A stretch of 45,218 nt of DNA from a candidate division WS1 bacterium (GCA_012523355.1 JAAYIR010000045.1:1-45218), one strand, 5' to 3'; counted from the first letter of the stretch, positions 1-8,245 are shown. Made by a program: numbers and translations. Notes: generated by a model not told the origin, from the sequence alone.

Positions 1-104
1 ACCTTCTCACCCATAGCCGCGGTGAGGCGACGGCCAAAAAAGAGCAGCAGGCCGCAAGCCGCAAATGGTAAAACTGAATTCAGCCATGCCAAATTAAGGA
101 ACAT
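1..104 (-). CDS. nuoL: NADH-quinone oxidoreductase subunit L, N-terminal fragment
   Basis: Only the first 34 codons are present; the gene runs off the left edge. NuoL is the large antiporter-like proton-pumping membrane subunit of complex I. The fragment reads MFLNLAWLNSVLPF, then a hydrophobic stretch ending in FFGRRL, which resembles the usual NuoL N-terminus (a first helix followed by GRRLG-like residues). The ATG at 104 overlaps the end of the upstream MFS gene by 11 bases. I see no Shine-Dalgarno site, so translation is probably coupled. Position downstream of nuoK in a nuo operon supports the call. The fragment is short, so NuoM or another antiporter-like subunit cannot be excluded. Confidence 0.7.
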   Translation of the reverse strand, partial: MFLNLAWLNSVLPFAACGLLLFFGRRLTAAMGEK

Positions 105-1404
105 GATTTGCTTGCTGTTGCCGCGCCTCCCCTCGCGGCTCAGGACGCTCGGAGTGCGGCTCACGTACCCTCATAAAGGCCACCCCGGCCACCAGAATGA
201 GCATGGCTCCTGTAATCACAAACGGCACCCGCACGTCACTGTGGGCTGCAATGGTGCCTCCTACCAGCGGTCCCAGAGCGCCGCCCAGACAAGACATCGA
301 GCACATCAGGCCAAAGGCCCCGCCGTAGCGCTCTCTGGGCACCAGCGTCCCCACCAGCGCGTTCACTGCCGGGCCGCTTCCGCCACTGGAGAGACCCAAG
401 AACGCCCGCAGTCCAAACAACTCGCCCAGATTATGAACAAAGGCCTGGGGCAAGCAGAACAGGCCCGCGGTCCCGGTGCAGGCCACCAGGACCTGCTTGC
501 GGCCAATCCGATCACACAACCGACCGCTCCCCACTGCAGACACAGAAGCCACCAGACCAGAAATGGCGAGCATCATCCCAGTCACCGAGGCCACGTCCTG
601 CCGAGCCACTGCGATCTTCTCCACCAGCAATGGGAACAGGGGTCCCGCGACGGATCCAGAAAGATTGAGCAGCAACGCCACCACCAGCATGGTAGTGAAC
701 CCCGGGGTGCGCAACACATCGCCCATTGCGCTGCGTCCCGGCTGCTTCCCTGGCCCAGGCCGCCGGAAGTGTTCCCGTGTGCCAAAGACTACCAAGAGCC
801 CGGCGGTGAACAACAAAGCCCCCGTAATGAAGAAGGCTGCCCGATAGCCGAAGCGATCCGCGGCGATACCGCCCAGCAGAGGCCCAATGGCGAAACCGCT
901 GAATATCGAGGTCTGTATGAGTCCCATGCTGAACCCCATTCGGGAGCGCGGCGTAACGCTGGAGACCAGCGCGGTTGCCGCCGTCACGGTGCCAGTCACG
1001 AAGCCCTGCACCAACCGGAGCACGATGATCTGTCCCAGACTCGTCGCCAGACCCATCAGGGCCATGACTGCCGCTCCGCCAAACATCGCCCGCAAGACCA
1101 TGGGCCTCCGTCCATGTCGGTCGGCCACGCTCCCCCAGATGGGCGCAGCGACCATCATCGCGAGTCCAGTCACTGAGACCGTGACGCCGGACCAGAAGGC
1201 CACCTGGGCGTCTCCCCGCACGCCCAACTCCCGCAGATAGAAGGGCAGAAAGGGCATCACGAAGGAGAACGCAATCATGGCAATCAGTTGCGCGATCCAC
1301 ATCACATACAAGGTCAACTGCCAGCCAGGCGTTCCGTCTGCGCTGGTGTCAACGCCCTCTTCTACTGCCGTCAGCTGTTGCTGCAGCTCAGGTTCACTAG
1401 CCAT
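94..1404 (-). CDS. MFS drug/metabolite efflux transporter, MdtG-like
   Basis: About 436 residues with the twelve-helix pattern of a major facilitator. The first helix region, with MPFLPFYLRELGV, resembles MdtG/DHA1 multidrug efflux proteins. The loop between helices 2 and 3 carries motif A, GSVADRHGRRP. Substrate is unknown; proton-driven export of a small hydrophobic compound is the family norm. The frame is open up to 1488, but a start there would overlap nuoK. The ATG at 1404 (MASEPELQQQ) leaves a 46-base gap and gives a normal cytoplasmic N-terminus. The gene lies inside the nuo operon between nuoK and nuoL, and its stop overlaps the nuoL start. That is not a usual place for a transporter. 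Family confident, substrate not. Confidence 0.85.
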   Translation of the reverse strand: MASEPELQQQLTAVEEGVDTSADGTPGWQLTLYVMWIAQLIAMIAFSFVMPFLPFYLRELGVRGDAQVAFWSGVTVSVTGLAMMVAAPIWGSVADRHGRRPMVLRAMFGGAAVMALMGLATSLGQIIVLRLVQGFVTGTVTAATALVSSVTPRSRMGFSMGLIQTSIFSGFAIGPLLGGIAADRFGYRAAFFITGALLFTAGLLVVFGTREHFRRPGPGKQPGRSAMGDVLRTPGFTTMLVVALLLNLSGSVAGPLFPLLVEKIAVARQDVASVTGMMLAISGLVASVSAVGSGRLCDRIGRKQVLVACTGTAGLFCLPQAFVHNLGELFGLRAFLGLSSGGSGPAVNALVGTLVPRERYGGAFGLMCSMSCLGGALGPLVGGTIAAHSDVRVPFVITGAMLILVAGVAFMRVREPHSERPEPRGEARQQQANHVP

Positions 1405-1450
1405 ACTATCATCAGCTTCTTTGAAGTATTGCTCCGTTGTTACCGCTAAC

Positions 1451-1798
1451 TTATCCGCGGAGTTGGTCCATCTCGTCCGGCGTGACACTGCCTATGTTGC
1501 GGTACAGAGCCAAGATCAGCGCCAAACCAACGGCAGCCTCGCAAGCCGCCAGCGCAATGACCATGAGCGCAAAGACCTGTCCACTCACGGCTGCAGGCTG
1601 CACATAGCGGTTAAAGGCCACCAGGTTGAGGTTGGCCGCGTTAAGCATCAGTTCCAGGCCCAGCAGAATCGCCACCGCATGGCGACGGGTCAAGACGGCA
1701 AACAGGCCCATAACGAACAGCAATCCGGCCAGAATCAGGTAGTGCTGAAGCCCGACGTGCAGCCCGGGCAGATAGAATTGTGGCGCGGCAAAATGCAT
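1451..1798 (-). CDS. nuoK: NADH-quinone oxidoreductase subunit K
   Basis: A 115-residue, three-helix membrane subunit of complex I, related to MrpC, located in the proton-translocating arm. It shows the family signature GLELMLNAANLNLVAF with a buried glutamate at about residue 49, and a second conserved glutamate near residue 87 (CEAAVGLALI). The length is slightly above the usual 100 or so, from extra N- and C-terminal residues. The ATG at 1798 is the only good start; no clear Shine-Dalgarno precedes it. A 189-base gap with a palindromic repeat separates it from nuoJ upstream, unusual in an operon whose other nuo genes are nearly contiguous. Confidence 0.95.
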   Translation of the reverse strand: MHFAAPQFYLPGLHVGLQHYLILAGLLFVMGLFAVLTRRHAVAILLGLELMLNAANLNLVAFNRYVQPAAVSGQVFALMVIALAACEAAVGLALILALYRNIGSVTPDEMDQLRG

Positions 1799-1870
1799 GA
1801 TTTATCAGCTTCAGACGACCGCCTGCGACAGCCCCGATCGCCTCACGGCAGCAGGGAGGGAAGTCGGAGG

Positions 1871-1927
1871 ACCCCTCCCGGCGGCGCAGACGCCGCCGAC
1901 CTCCCCTCAAGGAGGGGAGGTGTCGGA
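1871..1927. repeat. Dispersed palindromic repeat, copy 1 (nuoJ-nuoK gap)
   Basis: Two adjacent perfect palindromes: GGCGGCG/CGCCGCC (1880-1886 and 1891-1897, loop CAGA) and CCTCCCCTC/GAGGGGAGG (1900-1908 and 1912-1920, loop AAG). The arrangement and flanks resemble the palindromic units around the DUF559 gene near 11.6-12.3 kb, especially the copy at 12229-12283 read on the other strand. No open frame of interest lies in the gap. In the nuo transcript these would form two strong hairpins between the nuoJ and nuoK coding regions, so they may affect relative expression. Confidence 0.75.
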
Positions 1928-1987
1928 CTCTGGCCGCAGGCAGTGCGGTTCCAGAGGTTGGGCATACAATGGGCCAGAGGCCCGAAC

Positions 1988-2506
1988 CTACTCTCCCTCC
2001 GCGCGTGTGCGGGCAATCACGATGGCCCCGATGATAGCAGCCAAGATGACCACTGAGAGGGCCTCGAAGGCGAGAACCTCCCGAGTGAGCAGGGCCTGAC
2101 CCAGCTGGGCGGCGTTGCCCACGCCCAGACTGCCCGGGTCCTGTCCCGCAAAATCGGTCATCAGCAGTGCTGCCACCAAGGCCAAGAACATTGTGCCAGC
2201 GGCCAACAGCCCAACTAGCGGGTTGTGGCTTCCGGCCAGAATCCCTCCACCGAGAATGCGCTGCAGCATCATGACCGCAAACAGAATCAGTACTGTGATG
2301 GCCCCGGCGTAGATGAGAATCTGCACGGCGAACATGAAGTGCGCGGCCAGCACAGCGTACAGGCCGGCGATCCCCAGCAAGCAGGGCAGCAGGGCCAGCG
2401 CGGCATGCAGCACCCGACGCGCAAAGAGGACCCCCAGCGCCGATACCAGGATCAGTGCTGCGACCAGATAGAAAGCCAAATCTGCGAAGATCTGTACGTC
2501 AGACAT
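1988..2506 (-). CDS. nuoJ: NADH-quinone oxidoreductase subunit J
   Basis: A 172-residue, five-helix membrane subunit of complex I. The region ALLPCLLGIAGLYAVL followed by FAVQILIYAGAITVLI is the NuoJ signature around transmembrane helix 3, whose conformational change takes part in quinone-coupled proton pumping. Length is normal for the family. The ATG at 2506 begins MSDVQIFADLAFYLVAAL, a typical short periplasmic or cytoplasmic lead into helix 1. It follows the unknown membrane protein gene by 54 bases and precedes nuoK by the repeat-bearing gap. Confidence 0.95.
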   Translation of the reverse strand: MSDVQIFADLAFYLVAALILVSALGVLFARRVLHAALALLPCLLGIAGLYAVLAAHFMFAVQILIYAGAITVLILFAVMMLQRILGGGILAGSHNPLVGLLAAGTMFLALVAALLMTDFAGQDPGSLGVGNAAQLGQALLTREVLAFEALSVVILAAIIGAIVIARTRAEGE

Positions 2507-2560
2507 ATTAGATTACAGTGCTCATTTTGCGAGACGCCGCCCATAGCCGGCGGCCGCGGC

Positions 2561-3637
2561 CTAGAGTGGCCCCGGATTCGGCCCCTTGACTTCCCGCATT
2601 ATCGCCCAGGCCAGGGCCCAGGGACGCACATAATGGCGGTGCAGTGGCGTCACTCCCAGACCGTAGCCAACGGCGAGAGCGCCGCCCGCCACCCGCATGG
2701 CAGCCTCGGGCAACAGCGCCAGCATCCACAAGGCTCCACCAAACAGCGTCAGGATCACCAGATAGCCCCACCAGTCCCACCACACCATGTGGAAGGACCG
2801 CAGCTCCTTGAGCACGGCGCAAAGAGCCATCTCGAGCTCCTGGCCCCGCAGCTTACGCGATTCATGCCACGTCCCCCACAGCCCAATCACCAGTCCCCAC
2901 CCCCAAAAGAGCCAGGCGAGTGCGGGCACGCCGAGGCACAGAGAACCGTTACTGCTCCAGCCGGAAGCCAGGCTTGACAAGCCCACGCTGAGCAGACTGG
3001 CCTGCACCAAGATCAGGAGCAGCGGCAAATTGTACCTGTACCGCGGATGCGCCAGGAGCAAGTCCGGGGTAAGTGCCCGGACCTGCGGCGAGTCCAAGGC
3101 TGCCATCCGGACGGACGCCGGCTCGCCCTTCAGGTGGCGGATGACCTTCCACGCTTCACGGTGGTAGCGGCGCAGGTCCCAAAGACAGGCGGCCACGGCA
3201 ATATCCACCGGCACCGCCGCCAGGGCTCTGCCCGCCAGCCCTTCCGGACCGGGCACGATCACGGGCACAAAGGTCAGGCCATACAACACCACAAAAACGA
3301 GCACCCCAAAGAGCCGCTGGCCAAGGCCAATTCGTGGCCGCACGCGCATCACCGAGCCAATGACACCACGAGCAAAGTTGCGCGGAGCCAGACGCAGATA
3401 GCCCGCCACTAGCGTGGCCCCCAGCAGGATGCCCCAGGCGATGTCCGCCGCAATGCGCAGGACGACTTCTCTGGTAGCCTGGCGGGGTCCCTGCGCGGTC
3501 AGCCAGGCCAGTGCCTGCCAGAGGTCGTAGAGGGCCAAGGCCACAAAGACCAAGGCCCAAGCGGGACTCGGCAGTCGAGGCCGATCGCGCACCGCCGCTG
3601 GGTCCAGACCGTTGACGTCAAGGTTCACGCACGTCAC
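2561..3637 (-). CDS. Unknown polytopic membrane protein inside the nuo operon
   Basis: About 358 residues that I do not recognise as any complex I subunit. Visible features are several hydrophobic helices (for example ALVFVALALYDLWQAL, LFGVLVFVVLYGLTFVPVIV, ALAWLFWGWGLVIGLWG and a tryptophan-rich MVWWDWWGYLVILTLFGG), arginine-rich connecting loops, and a PNPGPL C-terminus. The frame is open to 3658, but GTG at 3637 overlaps the nuoI stop as GTGA and is the best start; GTG at 3628 is an alternative. The four-base overlap with nuoI implies translational coupling and membership in the operon. It could be an assembly or accessory factor for complex I, but that is inference from position only. Confidence 0.7.
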   Translation of the reverse strand: MTCVNLDVNGLDPAAVRDRPRLPSPAWALVFVALALYDLWQALAWLTAQGPRQATREVVLRIAADIAWGILLGATLVAGYLRLAPRNFARGVIGSVMRVRPRIGLGQRLFGVLVFVVLYGLTFVPVIVPGPEGLAGRALAAVPVDIAVAACLWDLRRYHREAWKVIRHLKGEPASVRMAALDSPQVRALTPDLLLAHPRYRYNLPLLLILVQASLLSVGLSSLASGWSSNGSLCLGVPALAWLFWGWGLVIGLWGTWHESRKLRGQELEMALCAVLKELRSFHMVWWDWWGYLVILTLFGGALWMLALLPEAAMRVAGGALAVGYGLGVTPLHRHYVRPWALAWAIMREVKGPNPGPL

Positions 3638-4164
3638 GCGCCGCCATCGGCGACGCAACCCACCGGTTCCACCCGCTGAGGTTCCGGAATGTTCCGACCA
3701 CGTTCACGCAGCGTGTCAAGATCACGAATGAGCTTTTGGGGCTGGTCGGTGGCCGTTTCGTAATCCGGGGTCATCGTGATGGCGGCCACAGGGCAGACTT
3801 CCACGCACAGCCAACAGAACTGGCAGAGGCCGGTGTCAATACGGAACTGCACCGGGTGCCGATCCTTGCCCTTGCCCTCCGGGGTGATATGGATACACTG
3901 GTCCGGGCAGATATTCTGGCACTGCAGGCAGGCGATACACCGGAGCCCGCCGGGGCGCTCGGGATCACTGAGGAGAGCGAAGTCGCCGCGGTAGCCCGGG
4001 CGGGGCTGGTAGTCGGGCCGATGGTCGCGTCGCGGATAACGTTCACATACTCCGGGCCGAATCAGATTGATCCCTGTAATGTACAAACCAACCAGGATGG
4101 ACCACGCACCGGCGGCGAGGATCCGCAACAGGTCCCACAGGTTATCTCCGTATCGCTTGCGCAT
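3634..4164 (-). CDS. nuoI: NADH-quinone oxidoreductase subunit I, 2x[4Fe-4S]
   Basis: A 176-residue ferredoxin-like subunit that carries electrons through clusters N6a and N6b towards N2 in NuoB. Two CxxCxxCxxxCP motifs are intact: C76-C79-C82-C86 and C114-C117-C120-C124. The amphipathic N-terminus, with LLRILAAGAWSILVGLYITG, docks the protein on the membrane domain, as in other bacterial NuoI. The ATG at 4164 lies eight bases after the nuoH stop. The stop overlaps the GTG start of the downstream membrane protein. Confidence 0.97.
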   Translation of the reverse strand: MRKRYGDNLWDLLRILAAGAWSILVGLYITGINLIRPGVCERYPRRDHRPDYQPRPGYRGDFALLSDPERPGGLRCIACLQCQNICPDQCIHITPEGKGKDRHPVQFRIDTGLCQFCWLCVEVCPVAAITMTPDYETATDQPQKLIRDLDTLRERGRNIPEPQRVEPVGCVADGGA

Positions 4165-4172
4165 GGGTTATC

Positions 4173-5246
4173 TCACACGTACAGGGCTGCGGTTCCGGCG
4201 ATGAGCAAGCTCAAGAAGCCCACCGGGAGCAAGACTTTCCAACAGAGAGACATAAGTTGATCCACTCGCAGGCGGGGTAAGGTCCAACGCACCCACATCA
4301 AGAAGAACACCGTGACCGTGGCCTTGCCCAGCAACCAGATCACGCCAGGAATACGCAGCGGATCCGGATAGCCGAAAGGGGAGCTCCATCCCCCCAGAAA
4401 CAGGACGCTGAAGATCAGGCCCACCAGGAAGAAGTTGCCGTATTCGGCGAGGAAGAAGAACGCAAACTTCATCCCCGAGTACTCAGTATGATAACCGGCC
4501 ACCAACTCGCTCTCGGCCTCCGGGAGGTCAAACGGTGTACGATTCACCTCCGCGGTAGCCGCGATCAGATACAGAATTACCGGGAGCCAGAGCCAGGGTC
4601 GCCACAGGTTCCAGCTCAGCAGTCCGAGCGTTTTCTGCTGATCCACGATGGTAGAGAGCGAAAGCGAACCGGCCAGCAAGACCACACAGACGACGGCCAG
4701 AAGCATGGGCACTTCATAGCTGATCATCTGAGCCGCGCCCCGGAGGGCGCCGAGCAGCGACCACTTGTTGTTTGAGCCCCACCCACCCATGAGAATGCCG
4801 ATCACCGATAGCGACCCAAAGGCCAGGACGTAGAGCACCCCGACATGGGCATCCACCATGCGGGCAATGGTGCCCCCTTCCTCCCAGGGGATGACCAAAT
4901 AGCCCAGTAAGCCGACCACGAAGAAGGCTATGGGCCCCAGGGTGTGGAGGATCTTGTCGGCACCGGCCGGCACGATGTCTTCCTTCTGCAGAAGCTTGAG
5001 GGCATCCATGGCGGTCTGGAATATCCCCCAAGGCCCGACGCGCTCGGGGCCGAGGCGGCTCTGAATATACCCGCTGATCTTGCGCTCCAGGTAGATGAAG
5101 ACCAAGGCCACCACCATCACCAGAATCAGGATGGCGACGCCACCCACGATCCAGGCCAGTATGTCCACGAAGACCAGGGGGACGTGCCAGGCCTGGAACC
5201 AGGCGGTGAGTAGATCGCGGAGCCAGTTAGCGATGAAGCTCAGCAT
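4173..5246 (-). CDS. nuoH: NADH-quinone oxidoreductase subunit H
   Basis: A 357-residue, eight-helix membrane subunit forming much of the quinone chamber at the junction of the peripheral and membrane arms. Recognisable family segments include VFIYLERKISGYIQSRLGP, where the ERK and QSR residues line the quinone path, then the loop EYSGMKFAFFFLAEYGN and the motif NRTPFDLPEAESELVAGY. Length matches the family. The ATG at 5246 is six bases downstream of the nuoD stop and nuoI follows eight bases on, so this is the compact core of the operon. Confidence 0.97.
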   Translation of the reverse strand: MLSFIANWLRDLLTAWFQAWHVPLVFVDILAWIVGGVAILILVMVVALVFIYLERKISGYIQSRLGPERVGPWGIFQTAMDALKLLQKEDIVPAGADKILHTLGPIAFFVVGLLGYLVIPWEEGGTIARMVDAHVGVLYVLAFGSLSVIGILMGGWGSNNKWSLLGALRGAAQMISYEVPMLLAVVCVVLLAGSLSLSTIVDQQKTLGLLSWNLWRPWLWLPVILYLIAATAEVNRTPFDLPEAESELVAGYHTEYSGMKFAFFFLAEYGNFFLVGLIFSVLFLGGWSSPFGYPDPLRIPGVIWLLGKATVTVFFLMWVRWTLPRLRVDQLMSLCWKVLLPVGFLSLLIAGTAALYV

Positions 5247-5252
5247 GGTCGC

Positions 5253-6365
5253 TTACCTGTCTACGTCTCCAAGAATGATATCCAGGCTGCCGAGGATGGC
5301 CACCAGGTCTGCAACATAGGCTCCCTGGCACATCTCGGGATAGGCCTGGAGGTTGTGGAAACTGGGCGCGCGCCAGTGAAGGCGATAGGGCTTCTCGCTG
5401 CCGTCTGAGATGAGATAGACGCCCAGCTCTCCGCGGGGGGACTCGATGCGCACATAGATTTCGCCTGGGTCCGGCTTGAGCTTGCGCGGGACCTTGACGT
5501 TGATCTCACCCGGCGGCAAGCGATCCAGGCATTGGTGGAGCAGGTGGACGCTCTGCAGCATCTCCTCCTGTCGCACCAAATGGCGCGCCATGACGTCGCC
5601 TTCCGGGCGGGTGGGCACGTCAAACTCCAATTCGGGATAGACGTAGTAAGGCGCGGCACGCCGGAGGTCATAGCTTACCCCGGAGCCACGGAGAGTAGGT
5701 CCGGTCACGCCATAGCTCAACGCCGCCTCGGGCGAGAGATAGCCAACGCCCTCGGTACGGCTGCGGAAGATGCGATTGCGGGTGAGGAGAGCATCGTACT
5801 CCGCCACCCGCCTGGGGAACTCGTCGAGGAAGCTGCGGAGTCCTTCGCAGAAACCAGGCGGGAGGTCATTGCGCAAGCCACCGATGCGGAAGTAATGATA
5901 GAGCAGCCGCTGGCCGCTGGCGTCCTCGAAGAGCTGGAGGATGCGCTCGCGCTCGCGGAAGCAGTAGAGGAAGACGGTGGTGGCGCCGGTGTCCATCCCC
6001 AGGGCGCCGTAGTAGACCAGGTGGGAGGCGATGCGGTTCATCTCCGCCATCATGACTCGAATCCACTGGCAGCGGGGCGTCGGCTCAACGCCCAGCAGGG
6101 ACTCCACCGCCCGGACGTAGGCCAATTCGTTGGCCATGGCGCAGAGGTAGTCGTAGCGATCGGTGTACGGCAGGTACTGACGATAGTCGAGCCGCTCGGC
6201 GATCTTCTCCAGCGAACTGTGCAGGAAGCCGATGTCCGGGCGAACCTCCAGCACTCGCTCGCCATCCAGGCGCAGAATCAGGCGCAACACCCCATGCGTG
6301 GAGGGATGCTGTGGCCCCATATTGACGACGAGTTCTTCAGTTACACAGGTAGGGTCCCAGGTCAT
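5253..6365 (-). CDS. nuoD: NADH-quinone oxidoreductase subunit D
   Basis: A 370-residue 49-kDa-type subunit, related to the [NiFe]-hydrogenase large subunit, that forms the quinone site with NuoB. It begins with MGPQHPSTHGVLR near residue 16, the loop holding the quinone-site histidine, and contains HSSLEKIAE, YLPYTDRYDYL and GEIYVRIESPRGELGVYL. It is a separate polypeptide, not the NuoCD fusion seen in E. coli. Its ATG overlaps the nuoC stop as ATGA, indicating coupled translation. Confidence 0.97.
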   Translation of the reverse strand: MTWDPTCVTEELVVNMGPQHPSTHGVLRLILRLDGERVLEVRPDIGFLHSSLEKIAERLDYRQYLPYTDRYDYLCAMANELAYVRAVESLLGVEPTPRCQWIRVMMAEMNRIASHLVYYGALGMDTGATTVFLYCFRERERILQLFEDASGQRLLYHYFRIGGLRNDLPPGFCEGLRSFLDEFPRRVAEYDALLTRNRIFRSRTEGVGYLSPEAALSYGVTGPTLRGSGVSYDLRRAAPYYVYPELEFDVPTRPEGDVMARHLVRQEEMLQSVHLLHQCLDRLPPGEINVKVPRKLKPDPGEIYVRIESPRGELGVYLISDGSEKPYRLHWRAPSFHNLQAYPEMCQGAYVADLVAILGSLDIILGDVDR

Positions 6366-6931
6366 GATGCGCCAGTTTCATCTTCCGAAGGCGGGCCGCC
6401 CAGCACAGCGTCGGGGTCCTCGCGTAACGGATCCGGGCTGAGCAGCGGGTTAGAGCGATCGTATTCGTAATCCTTGAGCAGCGGATAGCCGACGAAACCC
6501 TCCGGAAGCAGCAGGTGCTCGCAGTTAGGGTGACCGACGAAGGTCACCCCGAACATCTCCGCAACTTCCCGCTCCGGCCAGAAGGCGAGCTGCCACAGAC
6601 CGGTCACCGTGGGGACCTCGGCCTGCGCCCGGGGCAGGTCCACCTTCACCAACACCATCTCCGCGCCATAGCCCCGGCACAAGGCGTAGACCACCTGCAC
6701 GCGATCGCCCCAGTCCACGCCGCACAGATCCGTCAGGCGGGAGTAGGGCTCGGGCAATTCGTGGAGCCGGTTGAGCAGGGGCAGCAGGTTCTCCGGAGTG
6801 GTGAGCAACTCGGGCCGTCCGGCCCGCACGCAGCCACCGGTAGTCAAGTCACCCGCGATCTCCTGCAACTCGGCAGACAAGGGCTCCGGGCTCGACACCG
6901 AAGCTATCTGCTGCTCCTGACCCTCACTCAT
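6362..6931 (-). CDS. nuoC: NADH-quinone oxidoreductase subunit C
   Basis: A 189-residue 30-kDa-type structural subunit of the complex I Q-module. The C-terminal half carries the family signature [17 protein letters not shown] followed by [19 protein letters not shown]. The first 40 or so residues are less conserved and acidic. Its start overlaps the nuoB stop and its stop overlaps the nuoD start, both as ATGA, so B, C and D are probably translated as a coupled block. Confidence 0.95.
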   Translation of the reverse strand: MSEGQEQQIASVSSPEPLSAELQEIAGDLTTGGCVRAGRPELLTTPENLLPLLNRLHELPEPYSRLTDLCGVDWGDRVQVVYALCRGYGAEMVLVKVDLPRAQAEVPTVTGLWQLAFWPEREVAEMFGVTFVGHPNCEHLLLPEGFVGYPLLKDYEYDRSNPLLSPDPLREDPDAVLGGPPSEDETGAS

Positions 6932-7548
6932 GGCAGTTCCCGCTTACGAAAGAAGTCCTCATGCTGGCGTTCGCCGTGGCCGATGGTGTCCGCGATTGAC
7001 TCGCGTCGCATGAGCTGGTGCAGTTTGCGGATCGCGTCTATGAACGACTCGGGGCGAGGCGGGCAACCCGGCACGTAGATGTCCACAGGTACCACGCGGT
7101 CCACGCCCCGGACCACGCTATAGGCGTGATGGTAAAAGCGGCCGCCGCTGATCGCGCAATTACCCACGGCGATGACGTACCGCGGCTCGGGCATCTGGTC
7201 ATACAGCCGACGCAACACATCAGCCATCTTCAGGGTGAGCGTTCCCGCGACCAGCATGGCGTCGGCCTGGCGAGGACTGCCTCGGAAGAAGACTCCAAAC
7301 CTATCCAGGTCGTAGCGACTGGCGCCAACAGCCATCATCTCAATGGCGCAGCAGGCGAGGCCGAACTGGAGTCCCCAAGTACTACAAGCGCGCCCGGTAT
7401 CGAGGACCTTGTCCACCACGTTAATGAAGGCCACCGAGAGCCCGCCCTCGTGATGAGTCTGGGCCCAGCGGCGCAGCGGTTGCTCAGGTGCCCGGGGTAG
7501 ATTGCCGGGCAGTTGGCGGAGGCGGTCCTCCAGCTCCCTCAGACCCAT
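6928..7548 (-). CDS. nuoB: NADH-quinone oxidoreductase subunit B, N2 cluster subunit
   Basis: A 206-residue PSST-type subunit that holds the terminal [4Fe-4S] cluster N2 and donates electrons to quinone. The tandem-cysteine motif CCAIEMMA, the GNCAISGG cysteine and the GCPPRPE cysteine are all present. The N-terminus is about 25 residues longer than in minimal homologues, with no obvious targeting signal. The ATG at 7548 has a purine-rich GGAAGGGGG upstream and overlaps the end of nuoA by ten bases. Confidence 0.97.
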   Translation of the reverse strand: MGLRELEDRLRQLPGNLPRAPEQPLRRWAQTHHEGGLSVAFINVVDKVLDTGRACSTWGLQFGLACCAIEMMAVGASRYDLDRFGVFFRGSPRQADAMLVAGTLTLKMADVLRRLYDQMPEPRYVIAVGNCAISGGRFYHHAYSVVRGVDRVVPVDIYVPGCPPRPESFIDAIRKLHQLMRRESIADTIGHGERQHEDFFRKRELP

Positions 7549-7916
7549 TCCAGATCCCCCTTCCGCCAGGCATACGCAAGTCCCAGCAAGAGAACAGCGA
7601 TGAAGATGCCCATCTCTACAGCAGGAAACAGATTCAGACCCGCCTGCAGGCTGAGGGACTTGTAGACTACTGCCCAGGGGACAAGGAATATCGCTTCAAT
7701 GTCGAAGAGCACGAAGATCAGCGCAATGACGTAGTAACGAACGAAGAACTTACTCCAGGCCTCCCCCCACGGGATGATGCCGCACTCGTACGTAAGCAGC
7801 TTATCCTCGTACTGGTCTACGGGCCGCAGCAGGTAGGCGATGAACAAGGCAACCGCAGCGAAAGCAAGCCCCAGCGCGACCAAGGTGGCCACTGGGCCGT
7901 AGTGGATGGCAGTCAT
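7539..7916 (-). CDS. nuoA: NADH-quinone oxidoreductase subunit A
   Basis: A 125-residue, three-helix membrane subunit next to the quinone chamber. It shows the family loop [20 protein letters not shown] and the helix [17 protein letters not shown] with the conserved DIE acids. The frame is open upstream to 8252, but that extension is hydrophilic and unlike NuoA. The ATG at 7916 ([12 protein letters not shown]) has a good AGGGGAC ribosome site at about 7923-7929. It is the first gene of the operon, preceded by a leader of about 150 bases and a consensus promoter. Confidence 0.96.
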   Translation of the reverse strand: MTAIHYGPVATLVALGLAFAAVALFIAYLLRPVDQYEDKLLTYECGIIPWGEAWSKFFVRYYVIALIFVLFDIEAIFLVPWAVVYKSLSLQAGLNLFPAVEMGIFIAVLLLGLAYAWRKGDLEWV

Positions 7917-7967
7917 GGATGTCCCCTGAGGTTCGAATAACGGCGCACTTCCGGTCTCGGCCAGCCA

Positions 7968-8001
7968 CAAAAGAGGGGCTCTATCACGCGAGCCGAGCCC
8001 C
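7968..8001 (-). terminator. Terminator-like hairpin in the nuoA leader
   Basis: Read on the minus strand, GGGGCTC (8001-7995) pairs perfectly with GAGCCCC (7981-7975) across a 13-base loop and is followed by TCTTTTGT. This is the shape of a weak intrinsic terminator. It lies between the nuo promoter and nuoA, so it could act as an attenuator. The T-tract is interrupted and the loop large, so efficiency is uncertain. Confidence 0.45.
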
Positions 8002-8075
8002 GGGGATTGCCGTAATTTGTGCCTGCAAGCGCACTGATCACTGCCACGCGACCAAACTCTACAGGCAGTAGAGGT

Positions 8076-8104
8076 ATTATAGCCCGGACCCTCGAGTCTG
8101 TCAA
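8076..8104 (-). promoter_or_regulatory. Sigma-70-type promoter of the nuo operon
   Basis: On the minus strand, TTGACA (8104-8099) is followed after 17 bases by TATAAT (8081-8076), a perfect match to the housekeeping consensus. Predicted transcription start is near 8069, giving a leader of about 150 bases before nuoA. Confidence 0.85.
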
Positions 8105-8245
8105 ACTGGGGGCCACCGGCACATGGCTCACACGTGGGCCCGAGAGACCTTGCTTGACCCCGGGACTTGCCGCCTGTGCTACCTTCTGCCCTCCTCTCGC
8201 GGTCAGCCAGGTAGACAACCAGCTCACACCCAATATGGCGCCTGC

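Noticed and set aside
22..1176. 384-codon plus-strand open frame
   Set aside because: Antisense to the MFS transporter. The product is rich in His, Arg, Gln and Pro with no domain pattern; a GC-rich shadow.
1277..2056. 259-codon plus-strand frame across nuoK and the repeat gap
   Set aside because: Antisense to nuoK and running through the palindromes; composition is typical of a shadow and there is no ribosome site.
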